A DNA stretch of 64,000 nucleotides from Colias croceus (taxonomy: Eukaryota; Arthropoda; Insecta; Lepidoptera; Pieridae), in NCBI RefSeq assembly GCF_905220415.1, contig NC_059548.1, positions 5,520,501 through 5,584,500 of the forward strand, given 5' to 3'. Under the pieces are notes generated by a model. It saw nothing but the letters and a program-made list of their open reading frames with translations. It searched no databases and had not been told where the DNA came from. Made by a program: the position numbers and the translations under genes. Numbering within the stretch: the stretch's first letter is position 1; every line of letters starts with the position of its first letter. Of this stretch, positions 25,001-36,825 are shown piece after piece.

Positions 25001-25989
25001 AGGGCGATCAATTTCATAAGTTTTATTTTCAACGTTCCCAAAAGCGATGGAGTTTTTGAATTCGTATCGTATTTTTAACAACACTTTTAATCCTAAACTC
25101 CTGATACGTATACACAGTCTCATAGATAGTCACTATCACTACATAGTAATAAACAAAGTCGCTTTCACTGTCCCTATGTATGCTTAAATCTTTAAAACTG
25201 CGCAACGGATTTTGATCCAGTTTTTTTTAATGGATAGAGTAATTCAATAGGAAGGTTTTAATATATAATTTATTAAGTTTTAGACAAAGCGGGCGAAGCC
25301 GCGGCTGGAAAGCTAGTAATAAAAATAATTTACATAAACTTACGTACGGGCAGATAATATAAAAAAAAAACATTCTTACCAGTAAAATACTCGACGTGAT
25401 GGTTCAAAAATTTTGTTTTCTTCGTTGGTACGTTTGCCTTTAGCCATTTAGCAACCGCGTATTCGTCGCTGGTTGCCTTCTCTGATTCCGGCGGTTCACC
25501 GAACTCCTGTAAAGTAATATTATATTTAAGTTTTATTTAATGTGATCCCTATGTAATAGTTCTCTAGAGTGTAGAACGTAGTATTTAGTCGGTTTATCAC
25601 TCCAAAAATAATGGAATCGAAAAGTACTAAGTAGTAGAGCCAATGTTTTCTATGTAAAAAAGTACTAGGTAGTAAAAGGTCATTTAAGTTGAGAACTTCT
25701 TCATTTCCAAAGTCTTACATTATTTCAAAGTCTGATTGCAACCTATAGCAATCTATAGAAATTTCTAGAAACATTACTAAACTGTAAGATATTCGAACCA
25801 CTAGCAATAAACCAGTCGGCGATTATAGGTAATATTCATTGACTTGCTAGTGATTTGTGCCTGTAATCTATACCTACATATAATAAATCTGTAGAAGGGT
25901 CAATTCTGTACATTGAAAATATTGAAAAAATAAATAGCAGGGGGTGTTACTGGATCGATACCAAACCCAAATATGTGATTAAAAAAATT

Positions 25990-26022
<33 letters not shown>

Positions 26023-29000
26023 ATGTGAAGGCATCACGTGAAAACTAGCGGTTCGATTTCGATGAAACTTGGTATAATTATACCTTATTATCCTGGGCGT
26101 AAAATAGGATACTTTTTATCCTGGAAAAATACGTAGAAAAAAATTAATCTTAATTTTTCAGTTTTCCGTAGTGTTCCGAGGAACCGCGAACACACGTTGC
26201 GTATTATTATAGGCCTAGCCGTATTTGGGAATTGGGTCCAATAGATATTTATAAGATGTTATTGACAGAGGTACTCAAAATGGAGAAATAACCATCCACG
26301 CGAAGACCGACATCCACGCGGACGGAGTCGCGGGCGGAAGCTAGTCTATACTAATATTATAAAGTTGAAGAGTTTGTTTGTTTGAACGCGCAAATCCTGG
26401 AAACTACTGGTCCGATTTGAAAAATTCTTATTAGATAGCCCATTTATCGAGGAAGGTTATAGGCATATAATATCATCAGGCTACGAGCAACAGGAGTGGA
26501 GCCACGGGGGAGAAACCGCGCGGAGCAGCTAGTATCCAAATAAATATGCCAATTTATTACATAATTTTAGTCGCTAAGTGTTTCTATTGGAAACATAAAA
26601 CATAAACATAGAAAATGACTAAAAGTGCATCATGCAGTATCGAATGATCCAGTTATTTAATGGCATATAATTGGTTTCCTTTCTAAAGATATTTTCGTAA
26701 TTATACAGGAACTTATAACTGGAAGTCGAGTTATTAGGTTTTCCAATTGATCAATATAGACCACACAAAAAAAAATTACATCATAGAACAAGAAAGTACA
26801 CTTTTTCAATAAAATTTTATTATTTTCAACTGAACCAGCAACTTGAACGACTTTAATCAAATAAAAATTACTATAATAATAGCGTAAGGATGTATAGAAT
26901 TAAGAGACGACAAAACATCGCGGCATTGAACTTGTACTAGTTCAGGATACATCGCCCATTTTTGCAAGTGACTACTATCAAGCTGATTTTCCGTTTGTAG
27001 CTTTATTTTGATGAGACACCGAATAATTTTGTGTACGAAACTCTCGATTGTGGTAGCTAACAGAGATAACAAGGATAAAATTTTTTGATTTGATGTTTCT
27101 CAAATATTTATTACGCAATTTGTAGGACAATATGTCTGTTGAATTATATAAATATTAACTAAGTGAAAACAAAAAAATCAGCTTGTTAGTAATCATTTAT
27201 GATGACCTCGTTATCGATACACTTTGGAAAGGGGACTCTTTGAACCAACCATAGATTTTGTAGGACAAATATTTTTTCGAATAATTTAGGTAATTATCTC
27301 GAGATTAAACAAAAAAAAAAGTTCAGTTAGTAATAAATATTTGAGAACCATCAAATCAAAATTTTTTATCCTTGTTATCTCTGTTAGCTACCACAATCGA
27401 GACTTTCGTACACGAAATTATTGGGCGTCTCATCAAAATAAAGCTACAAACGGAAAATTAGCTTGATAGTAGTCACTTGCAAAAATGGGCGATGTATCCT
27501 GAACTATACATGAAGTTTACAGTTACATAACTAGGTACGTTGAATATATCAATTTACCAGACTAATACTTTAGCATCACGAAAGATACGTGTGTTATTAA
27601 GAGAGACCATTTCATGCAATAGTAACAAGTATTAAATAACAATACATTTAAAAACTTAATTTTTATAAGTCAAAATTATAAGTCAATCTCTATAAATTAT
27701 AATATTGTAAAATAAACAAAATTAATGTTATAGTCTCATAAAATATGTATGTACGTATCATAAAATTGTAAAGTAACGATGTCTACACGACAATTTGGAC
27801 CAAAAGATACTATACAGCTCTAATTTCATTGATCAACATCGATAAAGCGAGGTAGCTGACCCGAGATCAGCCAATGCACTGCCCATGACCTTACGAATTT
27901 TCAAATAAAAACTGATAAGATGCAAAAAATGCGATGCATTTCTTGTTTCGTGAGGTTAGAGACCTAATTAGGTACGAAAAACATACATTCATAAGTAGTT
28001 CATGTATAATCGCATATTAAAATAAGGTAATAACACTAAATTATTACAACAGATACATGTTTTAGCAATTACAAAACATTTGCATCAATAATCAACAAAT
28101 GTCTAAAGTTACTAATGTCTTGAGAGGTCTTTTATCTTTTTCGATTTAGGGTTAGTGTTTTTAATATTCCTATTTAATTTATAAAAATACAAGTGACTTT
28201 TAAAAGATTTAAGTTAAAATTTTGCATTTAAAAAAAGCCTCTAATAAACTATAAGTAGTTAGCACTTCGGAAACTAATATAACAATAAGCAGTTAGTATA
28301 GAAATACTTCGAGAACTTATTGGAACGTATATAGAGGTAATTTAGCATTACATATATTTCTCCGTTCTAATGTTATTACGGGTTCTACTATGGGTAAAGT
28401 GAATTAAACTTACAAACTCTTCCTCCATGGTCTAAACACGTGTGCCGACTGACTATGGCTCTAACATTGAGTACCGCCGGTGAAAGCGGGACATTCTCTA
28501 CCTCAACATATAAATTGGAACGACATTGCGGTATATTTCACAAAATATAATCGTATTGTCATGCTCTTATCGTTTAGAGGAGTGGATCGAAATTAAACAC
28601 GTTCTTGCTTCAGTTTGATGCGTTATGAGATTTACGTAATAATTAATGATACACGCACGATAAAATCTATACGAAAAAAAAATTTAAATTATAATTATTA
28701 AGGTTGTAAGTTGTAAGCACAAATTCTTATACTTAAAATATAAATACTTGTACTAATCGCTTAATTGATGGATTCGTAATTTTTTACGGGCTAAAAAAAA
28801 ATCTTTCTTTTTTTTATGTATCTGAAGACTCTTTACTTTGCTAACCGGATGTAATTCCAGACTATAATTTATGTGTATAATAAATTACAGCCAAATAGAC
28901 CCAGTAATTGTTACGTGAATAAGAAAATTGACATATATTTATAAATTGTTCATACCGATAAAATAAGAAAGATCATATGATGCATTTTCATGAAACGAAC

Positions 29001-32000
29001 ATGATGACGGACGATTTATAAAATTTGAATTGAAGTGTAACACCAAACATACATCTGTACTATAAATATTATTTTACATAGCTAATTTATTTTGTAATAT
29101 GTCCTCTTTATGTTAATATAGAAAATGTTTAACAGTTCTTAATCACTCAGGCCCCAGAACCACAGACACAATAGAAAATCTATTGTGTCTGGGACCGATC
29201 GGGCTGCTTGGGGCTCAATGGGTTAAGGCTGACTGATATAATTTTTAATCTTGGCATGCATTATTACTACAAATAATGCATGATTCAAAATGATTACATC
29301 AGCTCATGTCAACCAATGAAACAATTTTTTGTGAGGTTGTTCAACCAGCCTAATTTTTAAGAAAATAGAGGACATTTTTCCTTACACAATCCAGAGATGA
29401 GAGAGATCATACATTTGCCGAATTTAACTTTATTCCATAACAGAATTTTTTCCTTAGCCTTCCTCGATAACTGAATTATCCAAAACAAAAAACATTTTTC
29501 AATTCAAATCAGTAATACCCGAGATTGGTGTGTTAAAACATCAAAACTATTGAGCGTTATAATATTTTATGGTACACATAGAGTCTAAAGGTACCACCAT
29601 ATATTTATGGCATCTCTAAACATTTATTTTCATTCAAAAATATGTTTTATAATTATCTTCTAAATGTATGGGACTGTTTCAAAATGATATGAGAAATTTA
29701 TAACAAAAAGTAATCAGACTTGTGTGAAAGTGTCAGCGGACATTTACTCTATTGGTACTAATGGTAAAGCTGTAAGAAACTTAGCAGACAATACAACCCG
29801 TGCCAATTAACTTGAGACCTGAGCTGATGACATATAGGTAATATTACAGCTATCTTTCCAAAATAAATAAAAGAATTGAATGTAATTCAAACTAAGTAAG
29901 TACCAGTTCATAATTTACTTACTTTGGGTTATATTTTTAAGGAAAAACTAATATATCACATAATATATTGCACTACAGACTCTCAAGTTAACTCGTACTG
30001 ATTATAGTTATCACTTTGACTTACCTATGAACATTTAATATAAAAATCTAATATATATGTGAGAGAATTATAACAGAGTAGTTGTTATGTGGCTATACCT
30101 TCCTATTATAAAGTACTCTATGGTGTACAACATAATGGCGATATTGAATTGATATGAAATGCATGGAGTTACGGGCCATGCGATGGTTTATATTCCTTGA
30201 GTCAGTAGCTCGATGATATAGTCTCGGTACTACCATCGACCGCGCAAGGTGTGCGCACTGAGTCATTATTTAATATTATTTCACATATCTACCTAACTAT
30301 AATTAATTATGGAGAGTTATTTAAATTCTCTGACAGCAGCGGTGGGATCGGCACTTATTACCCCCGATTCCAATAAGAATAAGACTGTTAAACGGTGCAA
30401 ATCTGCAAGTGAGTGAAACGAGTGATAGTGTTAGTGAGATTCAAGAAGATATAGCTAGTGTTAATGAGGTTCGAGAAGAACCACAGCTTCCACCAATAAA
30501 TCATGAGAATGTTAGCACGACAACGACAATGTTGTGTGTGGGTTTCCCAATAAAGCATCATGTCGTGCGCATCCCTGTTAAAATAAATGGCAGATACACT
30601 TTCCCGAAACGAAACATTTTGTTTCCGGGTCTAACGCATAAGTAAGGAAGACCCACTACGAGGCCAGCCTTCATCTACCTGTGTGGACATTATTTTTAAC
30701 GTGAAAAGAAGCTAAGAAGCGAAAGGAAATACCTTTTCGAGATATGGTATGGTAAAAAAGTGATCGAGTTTCAACATACATCGAGTGCTCCACTACAAAG
30801 TTGGCGCTAATCGACCGGCTGAGAACGGGCTGGAACTATGCGAATATAGTAAATTCGTGGTAGAAGGTATTGCAGATGACCAGGTATGATCTGATTTATT
30901 ATGATACACGCCGATTGATTTTGTGGGTCTTGATAGACATTTTGGCATAAATCATTTAAAGCGTCGCATGTTGCAAATTGTTTGCTATAACTGTGTGTTC
31001 ACATGTCATTACAAACGTGACTGTAAATCTCGCCCATGAAACAAAATCAGTTAGTTTAATCGATAAGAATAACAAAGGTCCGTTCAATATTTAAGAAACA
31101 ACAACGCATTTATTGTCATAAATTTGGTCACATAGAAGAGGTTTGTTTTTCCAAAGCAACGGGCGGTACGCTCTTAAAGAAACAATACCCTTATTAATGT
31201 GTGTTTACAGCACGATACCCCGCTTACAGTCACAGACGTTGCCGGCGTAAAGTTCAAGTGCCTTATTGACAGCAGGTCCGATTGTTTTTTTTTTTCCTTT
31301 GTAAAAGGATAGCCGATAGCATTACCGGGCCTCTAGAATTTGTATACACTCACGTAACTAGAACTGGCACTGTATCAACCTATTCATTCGCCCGTACAAC
31401 ATTACCCATAACTGTTAATGATGTAAATATGAACTTTGGTTATTGTAGACTCTCGAGTACTTCTTGGGATGGAGTAACAGGTCGAGATGTTTTTACTAGA
31501 GCCGGACGTAGTTTGATTATGGATAACAATGGGCTCAAATTATTCGTTAATTTAAAATAAACAATATTTGTTATTGCGGACAATAATTTTGAATCTATAG
31601 ACACGGATTTAAATGATTTTAATGATGTTCATCGTGTGAGATCCATTATTGAAAGTAAAGCACAAATTTTGTGAAATGGGAATAAGACTTGTGAATACAA
31701 CCCTAGCACAATCTACAGTTCTTTCAACATTGATAAGGTTTTGTAATGCCCTTGTTGTTAACCAAGGACTAGATAAATTACGTGACTTCATAGCTACTTT
31801 TTTTATAATCAACGATGTTCTCGAGTTTCAAAATCATAAGAGGTTACATTCTTTTGTATAAAAAGAATATTGAAAGTCTCGCTTGCGCAGAGTTTTCATT
31901 TAATTGGAATAAATGCAAGTTGCTGTTGCAACATTGAATAGGTATTCACCACAAGGTTTCATAACATCGAATGGTAGACTTGTCAGATAAAAAAAAATAA

Positions 32001-35000
32001 GGCTCTTGTTGAAGCATTATTGTCAAAAGAACGTTTAAGTTCGCGAAATATTTTAGAATGATAAAAAAAAAAAAAGATTTCTGCTTCTTTATTAACGATT
32101 TTCGGACAAATCTCGTTGTTGAAGTACAAACAGATTCCTGTTCAATAGATTAATAGTGGTTCAGTTTTCCTACAAGAAAGTAATGATCAACTTAAAAATC
32201 GAATATTATCGAAGAATCACTGACACAGAAAGTTGTTATCATAGTTATTAAATAGAGTTATAAGATTTAAGAAGACCTCAAGCATAATCTATTTAGCGTT
32301 AACATTTTAGAATATTAACAGACTGAAATAGTCTCAAAGCATCATGTCATAAGAAAAATATTTTCTCCTCGTGTTCATAGATGATGGGCTTACATACAAG
32401 CTTTTGATTTCGAAGTCGGTACCTACGCAAGGGTCCAAGAATACCGCGTGTAGGTTTTATTAGTAGAAACTAATTGTCTTCACATAATGTTCAATTTGGT
32501 CAAAAATAGTAAAGAATCGCGACGACTACAAGCCGAACAACTTATATCCGAACATAAATAAAGTAATTGAAGCCGATAAAATGAAATTATTGATTAAAAT
32601 TTAAGGTGTCACATATGATAAAAAAAAATGCTTGCTGTATAAACATTTTCTTTTGTTTGGTGCAAACGAAGTGTTATCATTCATTTATTGATACAATCAT
32701 TTCATGATTACTTATTTGAAACATTTTAGTTAGGAAAAACCTGCAAAAACTTAGTGTACTTAGTTTGTTAGAACGTACATTGAACATTTTTAGATTGCAA
32801 AGTTAATTAAAGGCCCTCTAGAGCTATACAGTTGACTTGACATCCGATAGAAAATGTATCAGAACCACTTCATACATAGCCATAAATACGAATGGCACTT
32901 ACTTATAATTGTTGACGCATTTACTGGTTAATATTGTCACCTAGCTCCTGTTAAAAATGTGTCTTCAAAAAAAAAAAAGAGCATGTTAAGCGCTTTGTTT
33001 TTGTTGTGCGCTGAAAGGAATAGTAGCCGATCAAGCTACGTCATTCGCAGGTAGCGAACTCATAGACTTGAGTTGGCAGTGTTCTTTTGAGTTTCATAAA
33101 ATTACAAGCGGGATGAATTATTGCGCTAACGGGTTATTTTAAAAGGTTTATGTCTGTTCTTAAGTTCATTGTTTCATTATCGCTGAAAATCATGAACGTA
33201 GATAATGGTATTCTACAGTTATTGGCGATATTCAACTTACTTTGAATTGTATTGTATGAAAGAAACGCACAGCACAGGCGACAGCCCATTGCAATTGTCT
33301 ATAGGCTGCAAGTCCACCGTGTAGTCATGAACGTAGATATTGGTATTCTACAATTGGCGAAATTCAACTTACTTTGAATTGTATTTTATCAAAAAGCTTA
33401 ACACAGGCGACAGCCCAATGCAATTGTCTATAGGCTGCAAGACCACTACGTTATTATGATTTAGTACGAGTGTCAACACTTTAAAAGTTAACCTGTTTGA
33501 AATTAGAAATAACGCAAAAGTCAGGATGGACGAGCATTTGAACGTCTATAAGGCTCGTATTGGAAAAAAAAACATTCTGTTTAATGTTTATATTGTGTTA
33601 GTAAGAAAGAAAAGCCGATTGTAACATCAATATGATATTATTTTACTTGTTTTGGCGGTCATTTATGATTATTGAATTGTCTCAAGGTAGACTATGAAAA
33701 TGTGATGTCGTCGATAGTGGTAAATGATATGGAAGTCGGTGTGACTTTAGAACCTGGTTCAGTCCTCGCAAATTAATTATTAGCTGTTAATCTGCCCCGT
33801 AAAGTGTTGTTATTATACCTAGTATACATCAAGGTATAAGTGCAAGGTGGTTTTGTGTATTCCTGTAAATACACTAGATATGTCACTGGACGACGATTTG
33901 ATGGCGTGTCATACGATGTAAATTACTAAGTTAGGAGAAAAGTTCTCCAGTCCATACAAAATAATCTCAACTTAGCGATAACGAGAGGTATCGAATCGAG
34001 CCTCAAACTGGAGGCCATGCTCAGTACATATTTCTGTGAAGAACTTCCAAATTCATCTAAGCAGTTGGAAAGTGAGCCAATGAATAAAAATGTATTCCAC
34101 AAATGTTACTCCTTACTTCCAGTAATTTGCAAGTTGTATGTGGCAATAAGGCCGCACATTGTGTAAAATATTTTTACTTTATAAGTTTGTACTAGATTTT
34201 CTTACATTGTTTTGTACAATAAAGTATTGTGAAAAAATAAATACTCCGTATAAGTTTATTTTTGTTTTATTTTATTATTTTGACCTATTTATTTCCTCGG
34301 TTGTTACATAGTTCCGTATAAGTTAATCTAAGTATTACACAAAAGTTTCATAACACACATGCACACCACACTTTAAAAGCTCAATAATAGCTCTGTGTTT
34401 GACATAGTAAGGCGTGTATGTCATATTGTACATTGGAAGCTCCGCGCTTCGTGTAGTGGGTAGCGCTTGCGCTCCTTGTGATCACAGTACATGGCAGGCT
34501 CCGCGCTGCATGTAGTTCCAGATGTTGTGGGTAGCATTGCGCTCCTTGTGATCACAGTACATTGGAAGCTTTGCGCTTCGTGTAGTTCCAGTTGTTGTGG
34601 GTAGCTTTAACTTTTAAGCTCCTTGTAGTCACAGTACATATGAGGCTCCGCGCTGTATGTAGTTCCAGATTTTGTGCGAAGCATTGCGCTTCATGTGACT
34701 ACAGTACATGTCAGGCTCCGCGCTGCATGTAGTTCCAGTATTTGTTCAGAGCTCTACATTTACAATATATAATACACACACACACACACCAGTACAAAGC
34801 AAGCTCCGCGCTGCATGTAGTTCCAGTATTTGTTCAGAGCTCTACACTTACAATAGAATACACACACACACAAAACATTCAAAGCTTCGTCTTTAGGCGA
34901 CAGTAGCCGTTGTTGATATCACCGATGATGACGATGATGAGTAATAATTTGTGAGTCGGTGTGAAAAGTTACAAACCGTGAAGGGAAAAGAGTTTGAATA

Positions 35001-36825
35001 CAGCAAATGAAATAGCAACGCAGTAAGTAATCTGCGCAAAATTACTAGTCGAATGTTCGCGCGAGAACGCGCTCGTTGTCAGAATGGCCGTGTGAGAGAA
35101 TTATAACAGAGTAGTTGTTATGTGGCTATACCTTCCTATTATAAAGTACTCTATGGTGTACAACATAATGGCGATATTGAATTGATATGAAATGCATGGA
35201 GTTACGGGCCATGCGATGGTTTATATTCCTTGAGTCAGTAGCTCGATGATATAGTCTCGGTACTACCATCGACCGCGCAAGGTGTGCGCACTGAGTCATT
35301 ATTTAATATTATTTCACATATCTACCTAACTATAATTAATTATGGAGAGTTATTTAAATTCTCTGACATATAAAAATCAATGCCACTTTTCGTTGTAATT
35401 CCATAACTCGAGAACGGCTGAACCGATTTCGATAATTCTTTTTTTATTATATTCCTTGAAGTACGAGGATGGTTCTTATGTAGAGAAAACGTTAATATGT
35501 ACCACGGGCGAAGCCGGGGCGGACCGCTAGTGAAATATAAAAATCAATGCCACTTTTCGTTGTAATTCCATAACTCGAGAACGGCTGAACCGATTTCGAT
35601 AATTCTTTTTTTATTATATTCCTTGAAGTACGAGGATGGTTCTTATGTAGAGAAAACGTTAATATGTACCACGGGCGAAGCCGGGGCGGACCGCTAGTAC
35701 ATTATAAAGTAACGGCAAAGTAGGCTGTATATTTGAATAGTTTCTAACAAACAATCATTCACCATCTTTATACTTTCCTGTATAAAAAGTACCTATAAAC
35801 AAGTGTCTTTAATATACAAACATCTATTGTATTTTAAGAATACATTAAACTATGACTGAAACAATGCCTTTGTGCATTGGGATTTTATATTTAAATCTCA
35901 TTTTTATACTACATACACAGAATTAATCTGTTTTAAAAGGAGATACTGAATATTGCAAATTTTTTAGGTAAACCTGAATAGTTATAAACTTTGATAATTA
36001 GTTTTTTTATTCAATTTATAACAAAAACTAAGCAAAATGTACCTACACATTTTAAAGAAACCTTTCTTTATCCTCAATTTTTCATTTTAAAAGAAGTAGT
36101 TAAAAAAAAAAAAAATTAATGCATCAACAAACACAACCTGTGGTCTTTTGATTTTTTTCCACAATTTAGAGAAAAGTAATTAATTATTTCTTCAATAAAG
36201 TCAGGTTATATTTATAGCTTAACTTTGTTTACATTAAATTTATAAGAAATATTTTGACTAACCTTTTTTCGCTGCAAACAAAATGTAGAGTATAGTTGAG
36301 TAGCTTGGCAAAGATCAAACAAAGAAACGCCGGAAGGATCGAAGTTATTTATAAAATTTTAAAATACCCAGCTGTTTATGCACAACTGCGCATTGTACGC
36401 CCTATATGCGTTTTATTGTAATTTGCAACTAATGCTTTAAAAACATTTCTCGCTTTCAAGATATCGCTCGTATTTAGTTAAGAAATTACATTTAAAACAT
36501 TTCATCACACACGGATCTGCAGACGTTGGTAATATACTTGTATACTTTCAGACGAGCTTAGCAAAAACAATAATTGCGTCACTGTTATAAATTGAAATAA
36601 TTAAACAAATTTTACCGTAATGAAATAAGTAAATATTAATCTATCCAAGAATATATATTTTTCCAAATAGGTATATTCTAAAATTCCAAAACCACAACGC
36701 AAAAATTTAATAACCACTTAAACGTAGACCAATTTTTAATACGTTTATAAAATTAATCAATTACAATAAAAGTTACAAATAATATGTACCTCTTTGCGCT
36801 TTTTAGTTTTCCTCTTTTCTGCCAT
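19038..36825 (-). CDS. Sec62: Translocation protein Sec62
   Basis: Eight coding exons in transcript order: 36825-36790, 25506-25380, 22267-22134, 21838-21725, 21414-21215, 20432-20246, 19911-19745, 19188-19038. All junctions keep phase and give 371 aa. Sec62 is an ER membrane partner of the Sec61 channel that helps post-translational import of short secretory proteins and, in animals, ER recovery. It starts MAEKRKTKKRKE; the conserved cytosolic region follows (AVAKWL, KTKFLNHHVEYF, KAVDALL), then a lysine-rich linker (about 100-165), two membrane segments (about 178-198 and 206-238), and an acidic/lysine-rich cytosolic tail ending in DTHT. Intron 1 is over 11 kb and full of mobile DNA. The last donor overlaps an in-frame stop, and a second possible first exon lies at 28414-28428. 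Confidence 0.95.
19370..19588. mobile_element. Degraded Harbinger-type MITE (TAA target)
   Basis: The two halves are imperfect reverse complements (gggccggcgcagatat... against ...atatctgctgctggctc) and are flanked by TAA at 19367-19369 and 19589-19591. It lies in the last Sec62 intron. Confidence 0.6.
19626..19650 (+). repeat. G-rich TAGGG array (G-quadruplex motif)
   Basis: Five runs of three or four G separated by TA. It resembles telomeric repeats of other phyla, not the insect TTAGG. It lies in the last Sec62 intron, on the template strand of that gene. Confidence 0.75.
19972..20230 (+). mobile_element. 3'-truncated Helitron
   Basis: The start TCCCTATTAATATTATAAAT and the next ~50 bases match the Helitron at 48978. 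The GC hairpin and CTAG are missing; the element fades out just before Sec62 exon 6. Confidence 0.5.
20525..20832 (+). mobile_element. tRNA-derived SINE with 15-bp target duplication
   Basis: The 5' part has Pol III promoter boxes (agtggtgagacctcgg as A box, ggttcgagacc as B box). The 3' part (ggcctgtaccctc...cccagcagtgggaacgtatatg) resembles tails of lepidopteran CR1/Zenon-type LINEs and ends in gatgatga. A perfect 15-bp duplication, acatcagattaaaaa, flanks it (20510-20524 and 20833-20847). It lies between Sec62 exons 5 and 6. Confidence 0.85.
22781..23099. mobile_element. Nested pair of palindromic MITEs
   Basis: The outer element has ~50-bp inverted ends starting gagctagcgcgcaagagcaa. The inner element (22841-22987) has its own ends (gtgcccttacgcactagcgg) and interrupts one arm of the outer one. 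The block lies in intron 2 of Sec62. Confidence 0.75.
23781..23977. mobile_element. Harbinger-type MITE (TAA target)
   Basis: Inverted ends cggtgcatttacatcaaacga / tcgtttgatgtaaatgcgccg, flanked by TAA at 23778-23780 and 23978-23980. It is 197 bp, in intron 2 of Sec62. Confidence 0.75.
25136..25316 (+). mobile_element. Non-autonomous Helitron, subfamily I
   Basis: Forward-orientation copy from TCACTACATAGTAATAAAC to the GC stem and CTAG at 25316. It ends 63 bases from Sec62 exon 2. Confidence 0.75.
25867..26344 (+). mobile_element. Helitron, subfamily III with GTCT repeats
   Basis: TC start at 25867, an internal (gtct)n microsatellite at about 25992-26021, and a GC stem with CTAG at 26344. 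It is the sister of the copy at 41514-42001. It lies in the large first intron of Sec62. Confidence 0.8.
26345..26532 (+). mobile_element. Helitron, subfamily VI, abutting the previous one
   Basis: TCTATACTAATATTATAAAG starts at the very base after the CTAG of the preceding element; CTAG end at 26532. It is a relative of 3981-4167. Confidence 0.75.
26940..27504. mobile_element. DNA transposon remnant with ~160-bp inverted ends
   Basis: The ends start GTTCAGGATACATCGCCCA on both sides and stay complementary for about 160 bases. TA flanks both sides. The ~230-base centre has no open frame. It fits a Tc1/mariner-like non-autonomous element in Sec62 intron 1. Confidence 0.75.
27510..30046. other. 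Sec62 intron 1, mostly unannotated
   Basis: AT-rich. It contains a possible alternative first exon (28414-28428) and a small inverted repeat at about 29150-29213 with a perfect 12-bp stem (cagacacaatag). Nothing else is recognised. Confidence 0.5.
28414..28452 (-). promoter_or_regulatory. Candidate alternative first exon and start site of Sec62
   Basis: On the minus strand, agaccATGG begins a 15-base frame (MEEEF) that stops at a strong donor (gagttt|gtaagt) and joins exon 2 in phase. An arthropod initiator TCAGT lies about 22 bases upstream (28448-28452). It would give a Sec62 without the basic KRKTKKRK start. It is unproven; an 18-base internal exon is also possible. Confidence 0.4.
33191..33449 (+). 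repeat. Tandem duplication in the integrase region
   Basis: Two units of about 135 and 124 bases, each starting catgaacgtagata and ending near aggctgcaag, lie head to tail within the LTR element. They cover the region that resembles the end of integrase. Confidence 0.75.
34437..34880 (+). repeat. Diverged tandem repeat before the 3' LTR
   Basis: Repeated blocks built on 'gctccgcgctgcatgtagtt' and 'gcgctccttgtgatcacag', six or more times, then (ca)n tracts. This is non-coding DNA of the LTR element. Confidence 0.75.
35531..35697 (+). mobile_element. Helitron, tandem twin
   Basis: It directly follows the CTAG of the previous copy and repeats its ~160 bases without visible change, ending CTAG at 35697. 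Confidence 0.75.
35698..36789. other. Proximal part of Sec62 intron 1
   Basis: AT-rich with T- and A-runs. No repeat structure or coding signal was recognised. Confidence 0.5.

Larger units (their letters stand above)
30058..35368 (+). mobile_element. LTR retrotransposon, identical LTRs, dead interior
   Basis: LTRs at 30058-30335 and 35091-35368 (278 bp each) look identical by eye. They begin TGTGAGAG and end CTGACA, and the flanks carry a TATA duplication (30054-30057 and 35369-35372). The 4.75-kb interior holds only broken frames: a gag-like start near 30400-30650, a zinc-knuckle-like CHKFGHIEEVC near 31120 with its first Cys lost, a protease-like LIDSRSD near 31262, and integrase-like pieces (IVDAFTG, then a VADQATSF block and an ANG block) at about 32880-33140. 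The order fits the Ty3/gypsy group. No tRNA primer site or polypurine tract was clear. It lies in Sec62 intron 1, in antisense. Confidence 0.85.
30047..35530 (+). mobile_element. Helitron split by the LTR retrotransposon
   Basis: The first 11 bases (TCTAATATATA, 30047-30057) lie left of the LTR element, and the rest (35369-35530, to CTAG) lies right of it. Joined, they read as the usual start of this subfamily. Its body is identical by eye to the adjoining copy at 35531-35697. Confidence 0.65.
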
